A DNA stretch of 64,000 nucleotides, from NCBI GenBank assembly GCA_043585095.1, contig CP121321.1, forward strand, positions 806,001 through 870,000, given 5' to 3'. The number at the start of each line of letters is the position of its first letter. Position 1 is the first letter of the stretch. Below the pieces are notes generated by a model. That model made no database searches and was not told where the DNA came from. It was given only the letters and a program-made list of their open reading frames with translations. Origin of the DNA: JANQIO01 sp043585095 (GTDB lineage: Bacteria; Pseudomonadota; Gammaproteobacteria; Pseudomonadales; Halieaceae). Shown here piece by piece: positions 7,509 to 16,412 of this stretch. The position numbers were made by a program, and so were the translations under genes.

Positions 7509-9526
7509 CTGCGACCTTTGATAAGATCTCGAATCAGGAAGCGGCCGGGCGCAACCGCTTCCGCCAACGCTGAAGCAAGCGGCCACGGCTGACCGCTAAT
7601 CTGCGCGGCCAGCAGCTCGGCACACAAAGGCGTCGACGTCAGGCCACGTGAACCGTGACAGGTGTTGATGTACAGCCCCGGTTGATAGCTCCCGCCGCGC
7701 GCAACCAGCCGTTTGGCGTTGCGTCCCAATATCTCGAAGTTTTCACAAAATCGCTGTGCGTCCGGAACCGGGCCCACGACAGGCAGGTAGTCGCGGCTGG
7801 CACAGCGATGTGCGGCGCGGCCCTCGAATGTGGCACTCGCCTCGGCGTCTGGCAGGGCGCCAAGTCCCGGCAGTGCGCGGCTGAGTTGGCGAATGTTGCG
7901 ATCGTTGTCGTTGGGTCTCATGTCAACTGAATTGTCATCCAAATCGAACGTCGCGCCAACACAGTGCTCGCCGTTTCGTGCAGGCGGTAGATAACCCTCG
8001 TGGCAAATGACAGTCTTCAATGCAGCCAGAGCGCCTTGTGAGGGCAGCTGCGTTGTTTGCCCACGGATTGTCTGCGTGCGCAACCAGGGCGCATCAACCA
8101 GTGCTGCGCTAGCGGCTCCGCAGGCGGCGACAACCACGTTTGCCTCACCAACTGTAGTGCTGTCAGGCCCCAACAGCGTCCAGCCTTTCGGGCCTGCTCG
8201 CAATCCGATAGTGCCCAGCTGCGCCCTGACGCTAATATTGTCATGCGCTAACAGCGCGCGACAGACGCTGGCAGGGTTCATCCAGCCGGAAGCGGGGAAA
8301 TAGAGTCCGCCAGTCCCGGTATCGACTCCAGTGATGTCCCGCCCTTGATCCGGTGATACAAGTTGGACGAGTTCACCAAGTGAAGCGATGGTGTCTCGTA
8401 AGGGATCTTTGTCATCCAGTGGTGGGCACAGCTGCAGCAGCCCACAGAGCTCACCGTCGCTTAGGCGACCGCTTTGCATCAGGGCGCGATACCGGCGTAC
8501 CGCATAGCAAAAGCTCAGCAGAGAGAAGCTGTTGAGCGCTGATTCGCGGTGCGAGAGACGTGTGTACAGTGCCCCTTGAGGATTACCCGATGCTGCGCTG
8601 GCAATATCCGATTGTTCATAGACCGTCACTTTCAATCCCCTACGGGCCAGTGCTTCCGCGGTCGCGGCGCCCGCCAGGCCTGCGCCTAGTACCGCTATCT
8701 CCTCAGCTTCAGGCGAGCAGCTGAACCGCCCTTTGGCCAGTTCTCCATAGCGATGCGCAGGAAACTGCCAGGGCGTCGCCTTGAGGCTGGCCCTGGCGGC
8801 GGGTTGTGAGAGAACGCCCTGCAACATCTCACGCTTGCGGCCGTATCCGGGCACCTTGTTGACGCAAAAACCCGCTGACTCGAGGCCGCGGCGCACATCT
8901 CCGGCGGCTGTGAAGGTAGCAAAGCTGGCCTTATCGGCACTCAGCCTTGCCATGCATTGATAGAGCGACTCGGTCCACATGTCCTGATTACGGGCGGGTG
9001 CAAACCCATCCAGGAACCAGGCGTCTACCTCTAGATTCGGTAGTGTTTCCAGAATCTCCAGCGCGTCGTCCAGCGGTGCATAAAGCAAATCCAGAGTGAC
9101 ACGACCGCTATTGAGTAGCAGCCGATGTAAGCCGGGGACGCCTGGCGGGTATTGGGAGAGTAGCTCATCGCTAAGGGGCTTGAGTTCAGGCCAAATCGAG
9201 CAAGCCCTTTGCATGTCGTCAAGACGCAGGGGGAAGCCTTCGATACTCAGGAAGTGCAGTGAAGTTGTTGAGCCTGCTGCCCGCCACGCCTGCCAGGTCG
9301 ACAGAAAGTTCAGACCTGTACCAAATCCTGTTTCGACAATAGTGAAACGCTCACCGTCCCGCCAGCGCTCGGGGACACCATTACCGCGCAAGAATACGTG
9401 CTGGCACTCGGCGTCGCCGCCCAGCCTGGAAAAGTAGTTGTCTGAGAATTCAGCGGCATACGGCTGGCCGTCGTGCCAGTCGAGATTAGCAGCGGGTCTT
9501 CCGCGCCAGGCGGGGGGCAAGCTCAT
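7505..9526 (-). CDS. mnmC: Bifunctional tRNA mnm5s2U34 biosynthesis protein MnmC
   Basis: A 673-residue fusion enzyme finishing the mnm5(s2)U modification at the tRNA wobble position. The N-terminal methyltransferase domain (about residues 1-240) has the SAM motif VETGFGTGLNFL and DAWFLDGFAPARNQDMW; the C-terminal FAD-dependent oxidoreductase starts at AVLGAGLAGAATAEALA near 280. The oxidoreductase converts cmnm5U to nm5U, then the methyltransferase makes mnm5U. Length is normal for the fused form. Its ATG overlaps the stop of the upstream coiled-coil gene and its own stop overlaps the glutaminyl cyclase start, each by 4 bases, so the three are one coupled transcript. Confidence 0.97.
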   Translation of the reverse strand: MSLPPAWRGRPAANLDWHDGQPYAAEFSDNYFSRLGGDAECQHVFLRGNGVPERWRDGERFTIVETGFGTGLNFLSTWQAWRAAGSTTSLHFLSIEGFPLRLDDMQRACSIWPELKPLSDELLSQYPPGVPGLHRLLLNSGRVTLDLLYAPLDDALEILETLPNLEVDAWFLDGFAPARNQDMWTESLYQCMARLSADKASFATFTAAGDVRRGLESAGFCVNKVPGYGRKREMLQGVLSQPAARASLKATPWQFPAHRYGELAKGRFSCSPEAEEIAVLGAGLAGAATAEALARRGLKVTVYEQSDIASAASGNPQGALYTRLSHRESALNSFSLLSFCYAVRRYRALMQSGRLSDGELCGLLQLCPPLDDKDPLRDTIASLGELVQLVSPDQGRDITGVDTGTGGLYFPASGWMNPASVCRALLAHDNISVRAQLGTIGLRAGPKGWTLLGPDSTTVGEANVVVAACGAASAALVDAPWLRTQTIRGQTTQLPSQGALAALKTVICHEGYLPPARNGEHCVGATFDLDDNSVDMRPNDNDRNIRQLSRALPGLGALPDAEASATFEGRAAHRCASRDYLPVVGPVPDAQRFCENFEILGRNAKRLVARGGSYQPGLYINTCHGSRGLTSTPLCAELLAAQISGQPWPLASALAEAVAPGRFLIRDLIKGRR

Positions 9527-10578
9527 GAACGGACGGCGGCGCTAGCTCCGATGTCTGGCAGCCATGTAGGGAGGTCTCCGGCGCTCGCTGCCTGCAAGCC
9601 ATTAACGGGTATAAGATGAAGCTGCGCGTCACCTTCATCAGGCGTATACAGTGTGACCAAATATTCTCCTGCCGCCGCTTGCTGGACCTCCAGTTTCCAG
9701 CTTTGCCGTCTAACGCGAATCCGGGCGTCGCCGGCCTGCAGCGTGATGCGGCCGACAAACTGCGACTGCCCTAGTGCACGCAGGCTGTAGCTCTCACTGC
9801 TCAGTAATTGTCCACCACGGCGCAACTCGACATAGGACACAAGGTCAATATCGCGGTTGGTCAGGCGCTCGCTGCCCGACATCAGACGCTCATTAATGCG
9901 TGCAATAGCGTACAAACCCTCGGTGCCGCTCAGCCAAATCTTGCCGGGATCAAAACTGTCACTTGTCGTCAGCTTGTCTGCAGTAGACGGCGCTTCAACG
10001 TCGTCGCTACCTGCCCGAGCACTCCCTGTCTGAGTAGTTGCTTCGGCAGCTCTTTCTTCTGCCTGGTGCATGGCCAGCAGCTGCCGCAGCCGGGCAATGT
10101 CGCTATTCGCGCTTTGTGGCGCCGGAGCACGAAGCTCTGATTCTGTGGGGGGCTTCGTGTTGGCCGTGGCAGGTGCTTCTGCGCGTGTGCTGGCGATGCT
10201 GGAAGAGTCCGTATCCGTAGCGGGAAAAGCGCCGTCGCGCAGCAAAGACAGTTCAGATCGAATATCTGTCAATTCCCTGGCAAGCGCGCGAACCGCGGCG
10301 CTATCCATATCCGCGCCATTTGCACGAAGCAGCTTGACCGATGAACGATATTGGGCCGCTTCTCGCTCCAGATGCTGAATGCGCTGCTCGCGGGTATCCA
10401 TGTCGGTAGAGGCTTGGACGAGGACGCTGATGCTTATCGCCGCACCCGTCACCACCCCGGTTAAGCCGCACCTTGCCCTTCTCAGCGCATTGCGGGAGAG
10501 CGCGACGGAGAGCAGGCCTCTCGTTTGCCAAAGTATTGACCCTCGCAGGGAGGGCTTGGTTACGCTGTGAGCTGGCAT
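9523..10578 (-). CDS. Uncharacterised coiled-coil protein with N-terminal membrane segment
   Basis: About 351 residues, not recognised. After a basic N terminus there is a short hydrophobic segment (LTGVVTGAAISISVLVQAS), then a coiled coil (REQRIQHLEREAAQYRSSV and ELTDIRSELSLLRDG), a low-complexity Ala/Thr/Ser/Glu linker, a second short helix (IARLRQLLAMHQAEERAAE), and a globular C-terminal part rich in beta strands from about residue 210. Probably anchored in the inner membrane with a periplasmic C-terminal domain. The frame opens at GTG 10590; ATG 10578 is chosen but neither has a good ribosome site. Its stop overlaps the mnmC start by 4 bases. Any functional tie to tRNA modification is unproven. 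Confidence 0.65.
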   Translation of the reverse strand: MPAHSVTKPSLRGSILWQTRGLLSVALSRNALRRARCGLTGVVTGAAISISVLVQASTDMDTREQRIQHLEREAAQYRSSVKLLRANGADMDSAAVRALARELTDIRSELSLLRDGAFPATDTDSSSIASTRAEAPATANTKPPTESELRAPAPQSANSDIARLRQLLAMHQAEERAAEATTQTGSARAGSDDVEAPSTADKLTTSDSFDPGKIWLSGTEGLYAIARINERLMSGSERLTNRDIDLVSYVELRRGGQLLSSESYSLRALGQSQFVGRITLQAGDARIRVRRQSWKLEVQQAAAGEYLVTLYTPDEGDAQLHLIPVNGLQAASAGDLPTWLPDIGASAAVRS

Positions 10579-10664
10579 TGAGCGAGTCACTGATTGCCTT
10601 AAACAGCTTCGTTTGTACGTGACGCTGCTGGCGTTTGCAAGAATGGCCGTTTAGACTTGCGAAC

Positions 10665-11150
10665 ATGAGCACATTTCAGAACTTTAGCCTCCCTCCTGAG
10701 CGGTTTTTGACCGTCGCAGGTAATGTCCTTCATCGCTGCATTCTCGAGGCCCAGCGAGCCCCCGCCAAACGCATTTTTAATGATGCCCATGAGGGCAAGC
10801 GAGTCAATTTGGTGACGGTGCAAATGGATGACGAAACCGAACTGCGCTTTGACCTCAAGCTTGATAGCTCGGAGTTTCGCGGCGATCGGCTCAATTTCAA
10901 GTTTTTCCGCAACAGCGTGCTGGGTCTAGTGGCCGCTGTCGGTCAAGCCTTGAAGGAGGAAAGCGAGATTCCTGTTTTTAAACAACAAGGCGGCAAAGCC
11001 ATGTTGTTTGGTATACCGGGTATTACCAACGATACTGGCGAAGTGAACGTGCTGATGCTGTCTGCCGACATGCGCGAGCCCGGTGCCGTGCAACTCAAGC
11101 TGCAGTATATGGACCCGTCCCAGTTTCAGCGGCGGCAGCAGGCTGGTTAA
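10665..11150 (+). CDS. Conserved hypothetical protein
   Basis: A soluble protein of 161 residues without signal peptide or membrane segment. It opens with STFQNFSLPPERFLTVAGNVLHRCILEAQ and later has FDLKLDSSEFRGDRLNFKFFRN and GKAMLFGIPGITNDTGEVNVLMLSADM, a mix of helix and strands. I cannot assign a family. The ATG at 10665 is preferred over the upstream start at 10635 because it begins the conserved-looking part. It is divergent from the coiled-coil gene, with a short shared intergenic region, and convergent with the MaoC gene. Confidence 0.7.
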   Translation: MSTFQNFSLPPERFLTVAGNVLHRCILEAQRAPAKRIFNDAHEGKRVNLVTVQMDDETELRFDLKLDSSEFRGDRLNFKFFRNSVLGLVAAVGQALKEESEIPVFKQQGGKAMLFGIPGITNDTGEVNVLMLSADMREPGAVQLKLQYMDPSQFQRRQQAG

Positions 11151-11197
11151 GCAGCAACTTCAGGCTCAGCGGCGCTGGGCTACCAGGTTTCACCACT

Positions 11198-11695
11198 TTA
11201 TTCTGCCGTGCCTGATAGGGCACTGAACCGCGGCAATGGCGCGCGCTCGACAGTGAGTGGGGTGCTGGACGGGATGACCTCGGCAGTGCCGCTGACCACC
11301 ACTTTGCCGTCCTGATTCACCACTGTGCAGTCCAGGGTGACTACCGACTTTCTATCTTGCTTGGATACCACTTCCAGCTTAACGGTGACGTCGTCGCCTA
11401 TTTTGACCGGGCGCCGAAAGCGCAGGCTTTGGCTCAGGTATACGGTACCGGGGCCGGGAAGCTCCATAGCCAGTGCCGCTGAAATCAGTGCGCCGCTGAG
11501 CATTCCGTGAGCGATGCGCTCGCCGAATGCCGTTGTTGCTGCAAACTCTGCATCCATATGCACGGGGTTCACATCTCCCGAGGCTGCTGCGAACAGGGCG
11601 ATGTCCTGTGCTTCGATGCGTTTGCGGTACTCGGCGGTCTGGCCGATTTCAATATCCTCGAATGTGTAGGCGGTCAGCGTTGTTGAAGTTGACAC
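11198..11695 (-). CDS. MaoC-family (R)-specific enoyl-CoA hydratase, PhaJ-like
   Basis: A 165-residue single hot-dog-fold hydratase. The catalytic motif is visible as ASGDVNPVHMDAEFA, with the Asp and His five residues apart, followed by GERIAHGMLSGALIS, the conserved hydratase-2 signature. Such enzymes add water to trans-2-enoyl-CoA to give the (R)-3-hydroxyacyl-CoA, linking beta-oxidation to polyhydroxyalkanoate synthesis or to degradation of branched acyl chains. It is divergent from hrpA, with about 100 bp between their starts. No PHA synthase is nearby, so the pathway is not fixed. Confidence 0.9.
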   Translation of the reverse strand: MSTSTTLTAYTFEDIEIGQTAEYRKRIEAQDIALFAAASGDVNPVHMDAEFAATTAFGERIAHGMLSGALISAALAMELPGPGTVYLSQSLRFRRPVKIGDDVTVKLEVVSKQDRKSVVTLDCTVVNQDGKVVVSGTAEVIPSSTPLTVERAPLPRFSALSGTAE

Positions 11696-11798
11696 GATGT
11701 TTGTGGCCCCCGGTATTCCGTATAGTAAGTCGCCTAGTGTAAACGACCCGTTACCACGGGCGTGCGAAATTCATAAGCTTCAGGACAGTAGCGTCGGT

Positions 11799-14700
11799 AT
11801 GTCACCTGACACCCCTTCTACCGGTACAAGCCCAGGCCCGATTGATGTCAGCTTCCCGCCTGAGCTGCCGATAACCGGCCGGCTGGACGATATTGCAGAT
11901 GCTCTTAGCCGTCATCAGGTGCTTATCGTCGCGGGTGAAACGGGTTCCGGCAAAACTACTCAGCTACCCAAGCTGTGCCTGCAGCTGGGCCGGGGCGGCG
12001 AGGGCAAGCGCATCGGTCACACGCAGCCACGCCGGCTGGCTGCAAGGACAGTGGCGCAGCGCATTGCTGAAGAGCTGGGCGAAGCGCCCGGTAATACCGT
12101 GGGCTACAAGGTCCGTTTTACCGATACGCTCGCAGAAGATAGCGCCATCAAACTGATGACCGACGGTATTCTGTTAGCCGAGATCGAAGGCGACAGAGCG
12201 TTGTCGCAGTACGACACGCTGATTATCGATGAGGCGCATGAACGCAGCCTCAATATCGATTTTCTGCTGGGTTACCTCAAGCAATTATTGCCCAGGCGAC
12301 CCGATCTAAAGGTCATCATTACCTCGGCCACCATTGATGTACAGAGCTTCTCCCGGCACTTTAATGATGCCCCGGTGATCGAAGTCTCCGGACGTAGCTT
12401 TCCCGTGGAGACGCTCTATCTGGAGCCTGAAAGTAGTGATGGCGGCACGATTGAGCAGGCCGCGGATGCGGTTCAGCGAATCGCCGAGCGCGACTTTGGC
12501 GCCGCGGGCGATACCCTGGTTTTTCTAAGCGGTGAACGGGAGATTCGCGAACTGGCATTGTTGCTACGCCGTCGGCAAATCCCCGGTATCGAGCTGCTGC
12601 CGCTGTATGCGCGTTTATCCCAGGCCGAGCAACAACGAGTGTTTGATACCCGCCGTCGTAGCGGCATGCGCGTGGTGATGGCAACCAATGTTGCTGAAAC
12701 ATCGCTCACGGTGCCAGGCATTCGCTTCGTGGTGGATACGGGCTTCGCACGAGTGAGTCGCTACAGCGTTCGCAGTAAGTTGCAGCGCTTGCCCATTGAG
12801 CCCATCTCCCAGGCCAGTGCCAACCAACGCCAGGGTCGCTGTGGACGTATTGCCGAAGGAATTTGTCTGCGTCTATATAGCGAGCAGGATTTTCTCGCCA
12901 GACCTGAATTTACTGAGCCAGAGATACAGCGCACCAATCTTGCCGCGGTCATTCTGCGCATGCTTCAGCTTCGTCTTGGGAATGTAGCGGACTTTCCTTT
13001 TATTAATCCGCCAGATACCCGGCTGGTGCGTGACGGTTACCGGCTGCTGCAGGAACTGACTGCCGCTACCGGGCAAGGCAGCCTGACCGCAACAGGCCGC
13101 CGCATGGCGAGATTGCCAACCGACCCAAGATTTAGTCGCATGTTGCTGGTCGCTGCCGACGCCGCCTGCCTGCGCGAAGTGTTGATAATCGTGAGTGCTC
13201 TCAGCGTTCAGGACCCGCGCGAACGTCCAGTTGAAAAGCAGCAAGCGGCGGACCAGGCGCACCGACGGTTCTGGGATGAACGGTCTGATTTTTTGGCGTA
13301 CATCAACTTGTGGGATTACTACGAAGAGCAGCGCCAGTCACTTAGTCAGAATCAGCTGCGTAAGCTTTGTAAAAAAGAGTTCCTGGCCTTCATGCGCATG
13401 CGCGAATGGCGCGACGTGCATCGACAGCTAACGATAGCGTGTCGAGAGTCTGGCCTGAGCCAAAATCGTGACGCGGCGGCTTACGATACCGTGCACCGCA
13501 CGCTGATGAGCGGGCTGTTGGACAATCTCGCACAGTGGCAGGAAGGTCGGGACTATCTGGGTAGCCGCAATAGAAAGCTGCAGATTTTTCCAGGCTCGGG
13601 CCAGGCAAAGAAAAAGCCCAGGTGGATAGTGGCCGCTGAGATCGTCGAAACCTCACAAGTATTTGCCCGCTGTGTCGCCAGAATAGAGCCCGATTGGGCG
13701 ATGGACATTAACCCGTCCCTGTTAAAGCATCACGACTACGAACCCCATTGGCAGATGCGCAGTGGCAGAGTGATGGCAAATCGACGCACCAGTCTCTATG
13801 GGCTCGTACTGGCAGACAGACAGCGTATTCACTACGGCCCTATCAATCCCACCGTATCGCGAGAGTTGCTGATCAGAGGGGCTCTGGTGGAGGGGCGCAT
13901 GAAGCCTCGCCCAGCATTCTTGAAGCACAATCTAAAATTGCTAGAGGACATGCAGGCGCTTGAGTCCAAAGTGAGGCGCCGCGATCTGGTCGCAGACGAG
14001 GACGCTATTTTTGCGTTTTATGATGAGCGCCTTCCCGACACGATCACCACAGCTGGACGGCTGCGGGGTTGGCTAAAAAAACAGGGGCAGGGTGACGCGG
14101 CGCTGCGCCTGTCTCAGACCAGCCTGCTGCTCCGCCCGGTTGACGAAGAGTTGGGCCAGCAATTCCCGGATCAACTTGAGTGGGAGGATATGCAGCTCGC
14201 GCTCAGTTATCACTTTGAGCCCGGACACCCGCAGGATGGCGTGAGCGTTACAGTACCGGTGGGCCTGCTAAACCGAATACCGCGCTATTACTTCGACTGG
14301 CTGGTGCCCGGCTTGCTGCGGGACAAATGCATTGCCCTGGTTAAGGGGCTGCCCAAGGCGCTGCGCAAGCAGTTGGTACCCGTGCCCGACGTCGTTGATC
14401 GGGTGCTGGTGGGGGTGGAGGCTCAGAACCGCGCGCTTACCGAGGTGTTGGCGGAGCGTTTGAAAGCGGTCAACGGCGTTCGCGTGTCAGTGGAAGATTG
14501 GTCAAGCGATGCCCTGGATGACTTCTATCGGATGAATATCCGCATCGTGGATACCGATGGCAGCCTGCTGCGACAAGGGCGTTCGCTAGCGCCGTTAATA
14601 GAGGCCTGCCGTGACCGCGCCAAGGCCAGCCTGGTGTCAGACGATCAGCCTGAACTACCTAATAAGCTAACCGGCTGGACCATAGATGCGCTGCCCGAAA

Positions 14701-15545
14701 GACAGCGGACGCGACAGGCGGGTGTCGAAGTTGAGTCCTACCCCGCGCTGCAGGACGAGGGCGACAGCGTGTCCGTGGGCCTGTTTGACTACCCGCAAGA
14801 GGCACACATCCGCCATCGGTCCGGTGTGGTGAAGCTGCTTCGCTTACAGTCGACGCAAGCCGTGCGTTCACTGCGCCGCACCCTGCTGAAAGACAATGCC
14901 GCCAGCCTGCTGTTGGCAGGGGCGGGGCTGGAAAGAGATCCACTGATAGACGATTTGATTAATGCGGCCTTCTATCGCGCCTGTCTGGAATCGCTAACCG
15001 ATTTACCGCGCGATGCCGCAGGCTTCAAGCAGGCGCTAGAGCAGGGACGCGGTGAATTGATCAATGTGGGCAATGACTATGAACGGGTGTTGCGCAACAT
15101 GCTGTCGCCGTTGGTCGATGCCAAAAAACGTCTGAATACCATTGCTGGCTCGCAGCTTGATCCCGTAAAGCAGGATGTGAACACCCAGCTATCTCATCTG
15201 CTTGCCCCGGGCTTTCTGTTCTCTACGCCGTGGACGTGGGTGTCCCACTATCCCCGTTACATGAAAGCACTTGCCATGCGCCTGGAACGCCTGACTGCCA
15301 ATCCAGGCAAGGATCTTGCGCACGTAGAAACACTGACAGCCCTGCAGCAACCCCTGTTGGAAACGCTGGAGCACGATGCGATGGCGTTGCTAAGCAATCC
15401 GCCGCTGCAGCAGTATCGGTGGATGCTGGAAGAGTTGCGCGTGTCCTTTTTCGCGCAGTCTCTAGGTACCTCCTTACCGGTGTCAGTTAAGCGTTTGCAG
15501 GAACAGTGGGATCAGGCCCAGCAGGTTCAAAAAGCGCAGCGCTGA
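11799..15545 (+). CDS. hrpA: ATP-dependent RNA helicase HrpA
   Basis: About 1248 residues, a DEAH-box helicase of the HrpA type. Visible motifs: Walker A GETGSGKTTQ, DEAH box in LIIDEAHERSLN, SAT (ITSATID), motif V VMATNVAETSLTVPG and motif VI QRQGRCGR. The length and the large C-terminal region (helicase-associated, OB-fold, DUF3418) are typical. In E. coli HrpA acts on mRNA and rescues stalled ribosomes. The ATG at 11799 is preferred, with AGGACA a little upstream; the frame also extends to an ATG at 11697 that abuts the divergent MaoC start. Confidence 0.96.
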   Translation: MSPDTPSTGTSPGPIDVSFPPELPITGRLDDIADALSRHQVLIVAGETGSGKTTQLPKLCLQLGRGGEGKRIGHTQPRRLAARTVAQRIAEELGEAPGNTVGYKVRFTDTLAEDSAIKLMTDGILLAEIEGDRALSQYDTLIIDEAHERSLNIDFLLGYLKQLLPRRPDLKVIITSATIDVQSFSRHFNDAPVIEVSGRSFPVETLYLEPESSDGGTIEQAADAVQRIAERDFGAAGDTLVFLSGEREIRELALLLRRRQIPGIELLPLYARLSQAEQQRVFDTRRRSGMRVVMATNVAETSLTVPGIRFVVDTGFARVSRYSVRSKLQRLPIEPISQASANQRQGRCGRIAEGICLRLYSEQDFLARPEFTEPEIQRTNLAAVILRMLQLRLGNVADFPFINPPDTRLVRDGYRLLQELTAATGQGSLTATGRRMARLPTDPRFSRMLLVAADAACLREVLIIVSALSVQDPRERPVEKQQAADQAHRRFWDERSDFLAYINLWDYYEEQRQSLSQNQLRKLCKKEFLAFMRMREWRDVHRQLTIACRESGLSQNRDAAAYDTVHRTLMSGLLDNLAQWQEGRDYLGSRNRKLQIFPGSGQAKKKPRWIVAAEIVETSQVFARCVARIEPDWAMDINPSLLKHHDYEPHWQMRSGRVMANRRTSLYGLVLADRQRIHYGPINPTVSRELLIRGALVEGRMKPRPAFLKHNLKLLEDMQALESKVRRRDLVADEDAIFAFYDERLPDTITTAGRLRGWLKKQGQGDAALRLSQTSLLLRPVDEELGQQFPDQLEWEDMQLALSYHFEPGHPQDGVSVTVPVGLLNRIPRYYFDWLVPGLLRDKCIALVKGLPKALRKQLVPVPDVVDRVLVGVEAQNRALTEVLAERLKAVNGVRVSVEDWSSDALDDFYRMNIRIVDTDGSLLRQGRSLAPLIEACRDRAKASLVSDDQPELPNKLTGWTIDALPERQRTRQAGVEVESYPALQDEGDSVSVGLFDYPQEAHIRHRSGVVKLLRLQSTQAVRSLRRTLLKDNAASLLLAGAGLERDPLIDDLINAAFYRACLESLTDLPRDAAGFKQALEQGRGELINVGNDYERVLRNMLSPLVDAKKRLNTIAGSQLDPVKQDVNTQLSHLLAPGFLFSTPWTWVSHYPRYMKALAMRLERLTANPGKDLAHVETLTALQQPLLETLEHDAMALLSNPPLQQYRWMLEELRVSFFAQSLGTSLPVSVKRLQEQWDQAQQVQKAQR

Positions 15546-16004
15546 GCAGGCTGATTTACTATTGATCCGCGTCACAGGGTTTGGGTTTATGGCACGCTGG
15601 GCCAGGCCCAGCCGCATGACCCGTTAGACTGACGCGCTGAACGATTTGTGACTTATTACCAATTTGCTTTGTGCTCCAACGAAACTTGTTGGAAAAAGCT
15701 GAGTCATAGTTTTTGTGCTTGATGAGAGTGAACCTTAATCAGGAGCTGCATCAGCCAGAGAATCAACAGAACATGCAGTACCAGTTTAGCGACACACTTT
15801 CTTATCAACGTTTTTTAGTAGCAGTTTTTAGCAGTTGAAGTTAGCAATTGAAGTTAGAAGCAGAAATTAGCAACGTTTACAGAAACACCTTTTTTAAAGA
15901 AACATCTGAAAGCAAAAAATGATTCATTAAACGAAAGCTGCAACCACAAAAGCAGCGCAAAAAGTAAGCAACGCCGTTACGAAACGGCTTACAGGAGTCT
16001 ACAA
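15546..16004. other. Gene-free stretch upstream of the HvfA-like gene
   Basis: No credible ORF in 459 bp. The first 70 bp contain a small palindrome (CTGGGCC-A-GGCCCAG at 15597-15611) that may help end the hrpA transcript. From about 15800 the sequence turns AT-rich with short direct repeats: TTGAAGTTAG at 15835 and again at 15848, amid several AGCAG/TTAGCA words. This long, AT-rich leader probably carries the promoter of the hvf locus, but I see no convincing sigma-70 pair. A hairpin abuts the ribosome site. Confidence 0.5.
15964..15998 (+). promoter_or_regulatory. Hairpin next to the HvfA ribosome binding site
   Basis: GTAAGC at 15964-15969 can pair with GCTTAC at 15987-15992, and inside it GCCGTT pairs with AACGGC around an ACGA loop (15973-15988). 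The structure ends one base before the strong ribosome site AGGAG (15993-15997), which is 7 bases before the ATG at 16005. A role in mRNA stability or translational control is inferred from position only. Confidence 0.45.
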
Positions 16005-16382
16005 ATGTCAAATTCAAAGAAACCTCTCGCTGCCGCACTGGGTGCTGCATTTCTGGCCACAGCGGTCAGCCCTATCGCATCAGCGGAGGTTAATCCTTTC
16101 TCAGCCAGCCAGCTTACCGGCGGTTACGACCTGGTTAACTTTGGTCAAGAAGGCAAGTGTGGCGAAGGCAAATGCGGCGGCGAGAAAGAAGCCGAAGGCA
16201 AATGCGGCGAAGGCAAGTGTGGCGGTGCAGAAAAGTCTGACGCTGAAGGTAAGTGCGGCGAAGGCAAATGCGGCGGCGCCGAGAAGTCCTCCTCGGAAGG
16301 CAAGTGCGGCGAAGGCAAATGCGGCGGTGCCGAGAAGTCTTCCTCGGAAGGCAAGTGTGGTGAAGGCAAGTGCGGCGGGTAA
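16005..16382 (+). CDS. hvfA: HvfA-like RiPP precursor, repetitive EGKCG copper-binding peptide
   Basis: A 125-residue precursor. Residues 1-27 are a signal peptide (basic start, hydrophobic core, cleavage after IASA), followed by a short spacer and then five copies of EGKCGEGKCGG joined by AEKSDA or AEKSSS linkers: ten Cys, each in an EGKCG motif. This matches the HvfA family, whose EGKCG cysteines are converted by HvfB/HvfC into oxazolone-thioamide groups that bind copper. The DUF692 and DUF2063 partners follow directly, 30 bp downstream, as expected. The ribosome site AGGAG is excellent. The peptide is exported through Sec, an unusual feature of this RiPP group. The number of repeats could vary by slippage of the 51-bp unit. 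Confidence 0.9.
   Translation: MSNSKKPLAAALGAAFLATAVSPIASAEVNPFSASQLTGGYDLVNFGQEGKCGEGKCGGEKEAEGKCGEGKCGGAEKSDAEGKCGEGKCGGAEKSSSEGKCGEGKCGGAEKSSSEGKCGEGKCGG
16149..16379. repeat. 51-bp tandem repeat coding the EGKCG modules
   Basis: Five near-identical copies of the DNA coding EGKCGEGKCGG, spaced by 4 or 6 linker codons (period 45 then 51 bp). Third-base differences (tgt/tgc, aag/aaa) show that the copies are not all recent. Each module also contains an internal 15-bp repeat (GAAGGCAAGTGCGGC). Confidence 0.9.
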
Positions 16383-16412
16383 TCCCGGTCGCCAAAGCTG
16401 AACGTACTGACC

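Noticed and set aside
15597..15611. Terminator after hrpA
   Set aside because: The palindrome CTGGGCC-A-GGCCCAG has no room for a proper loop and no T run follows.
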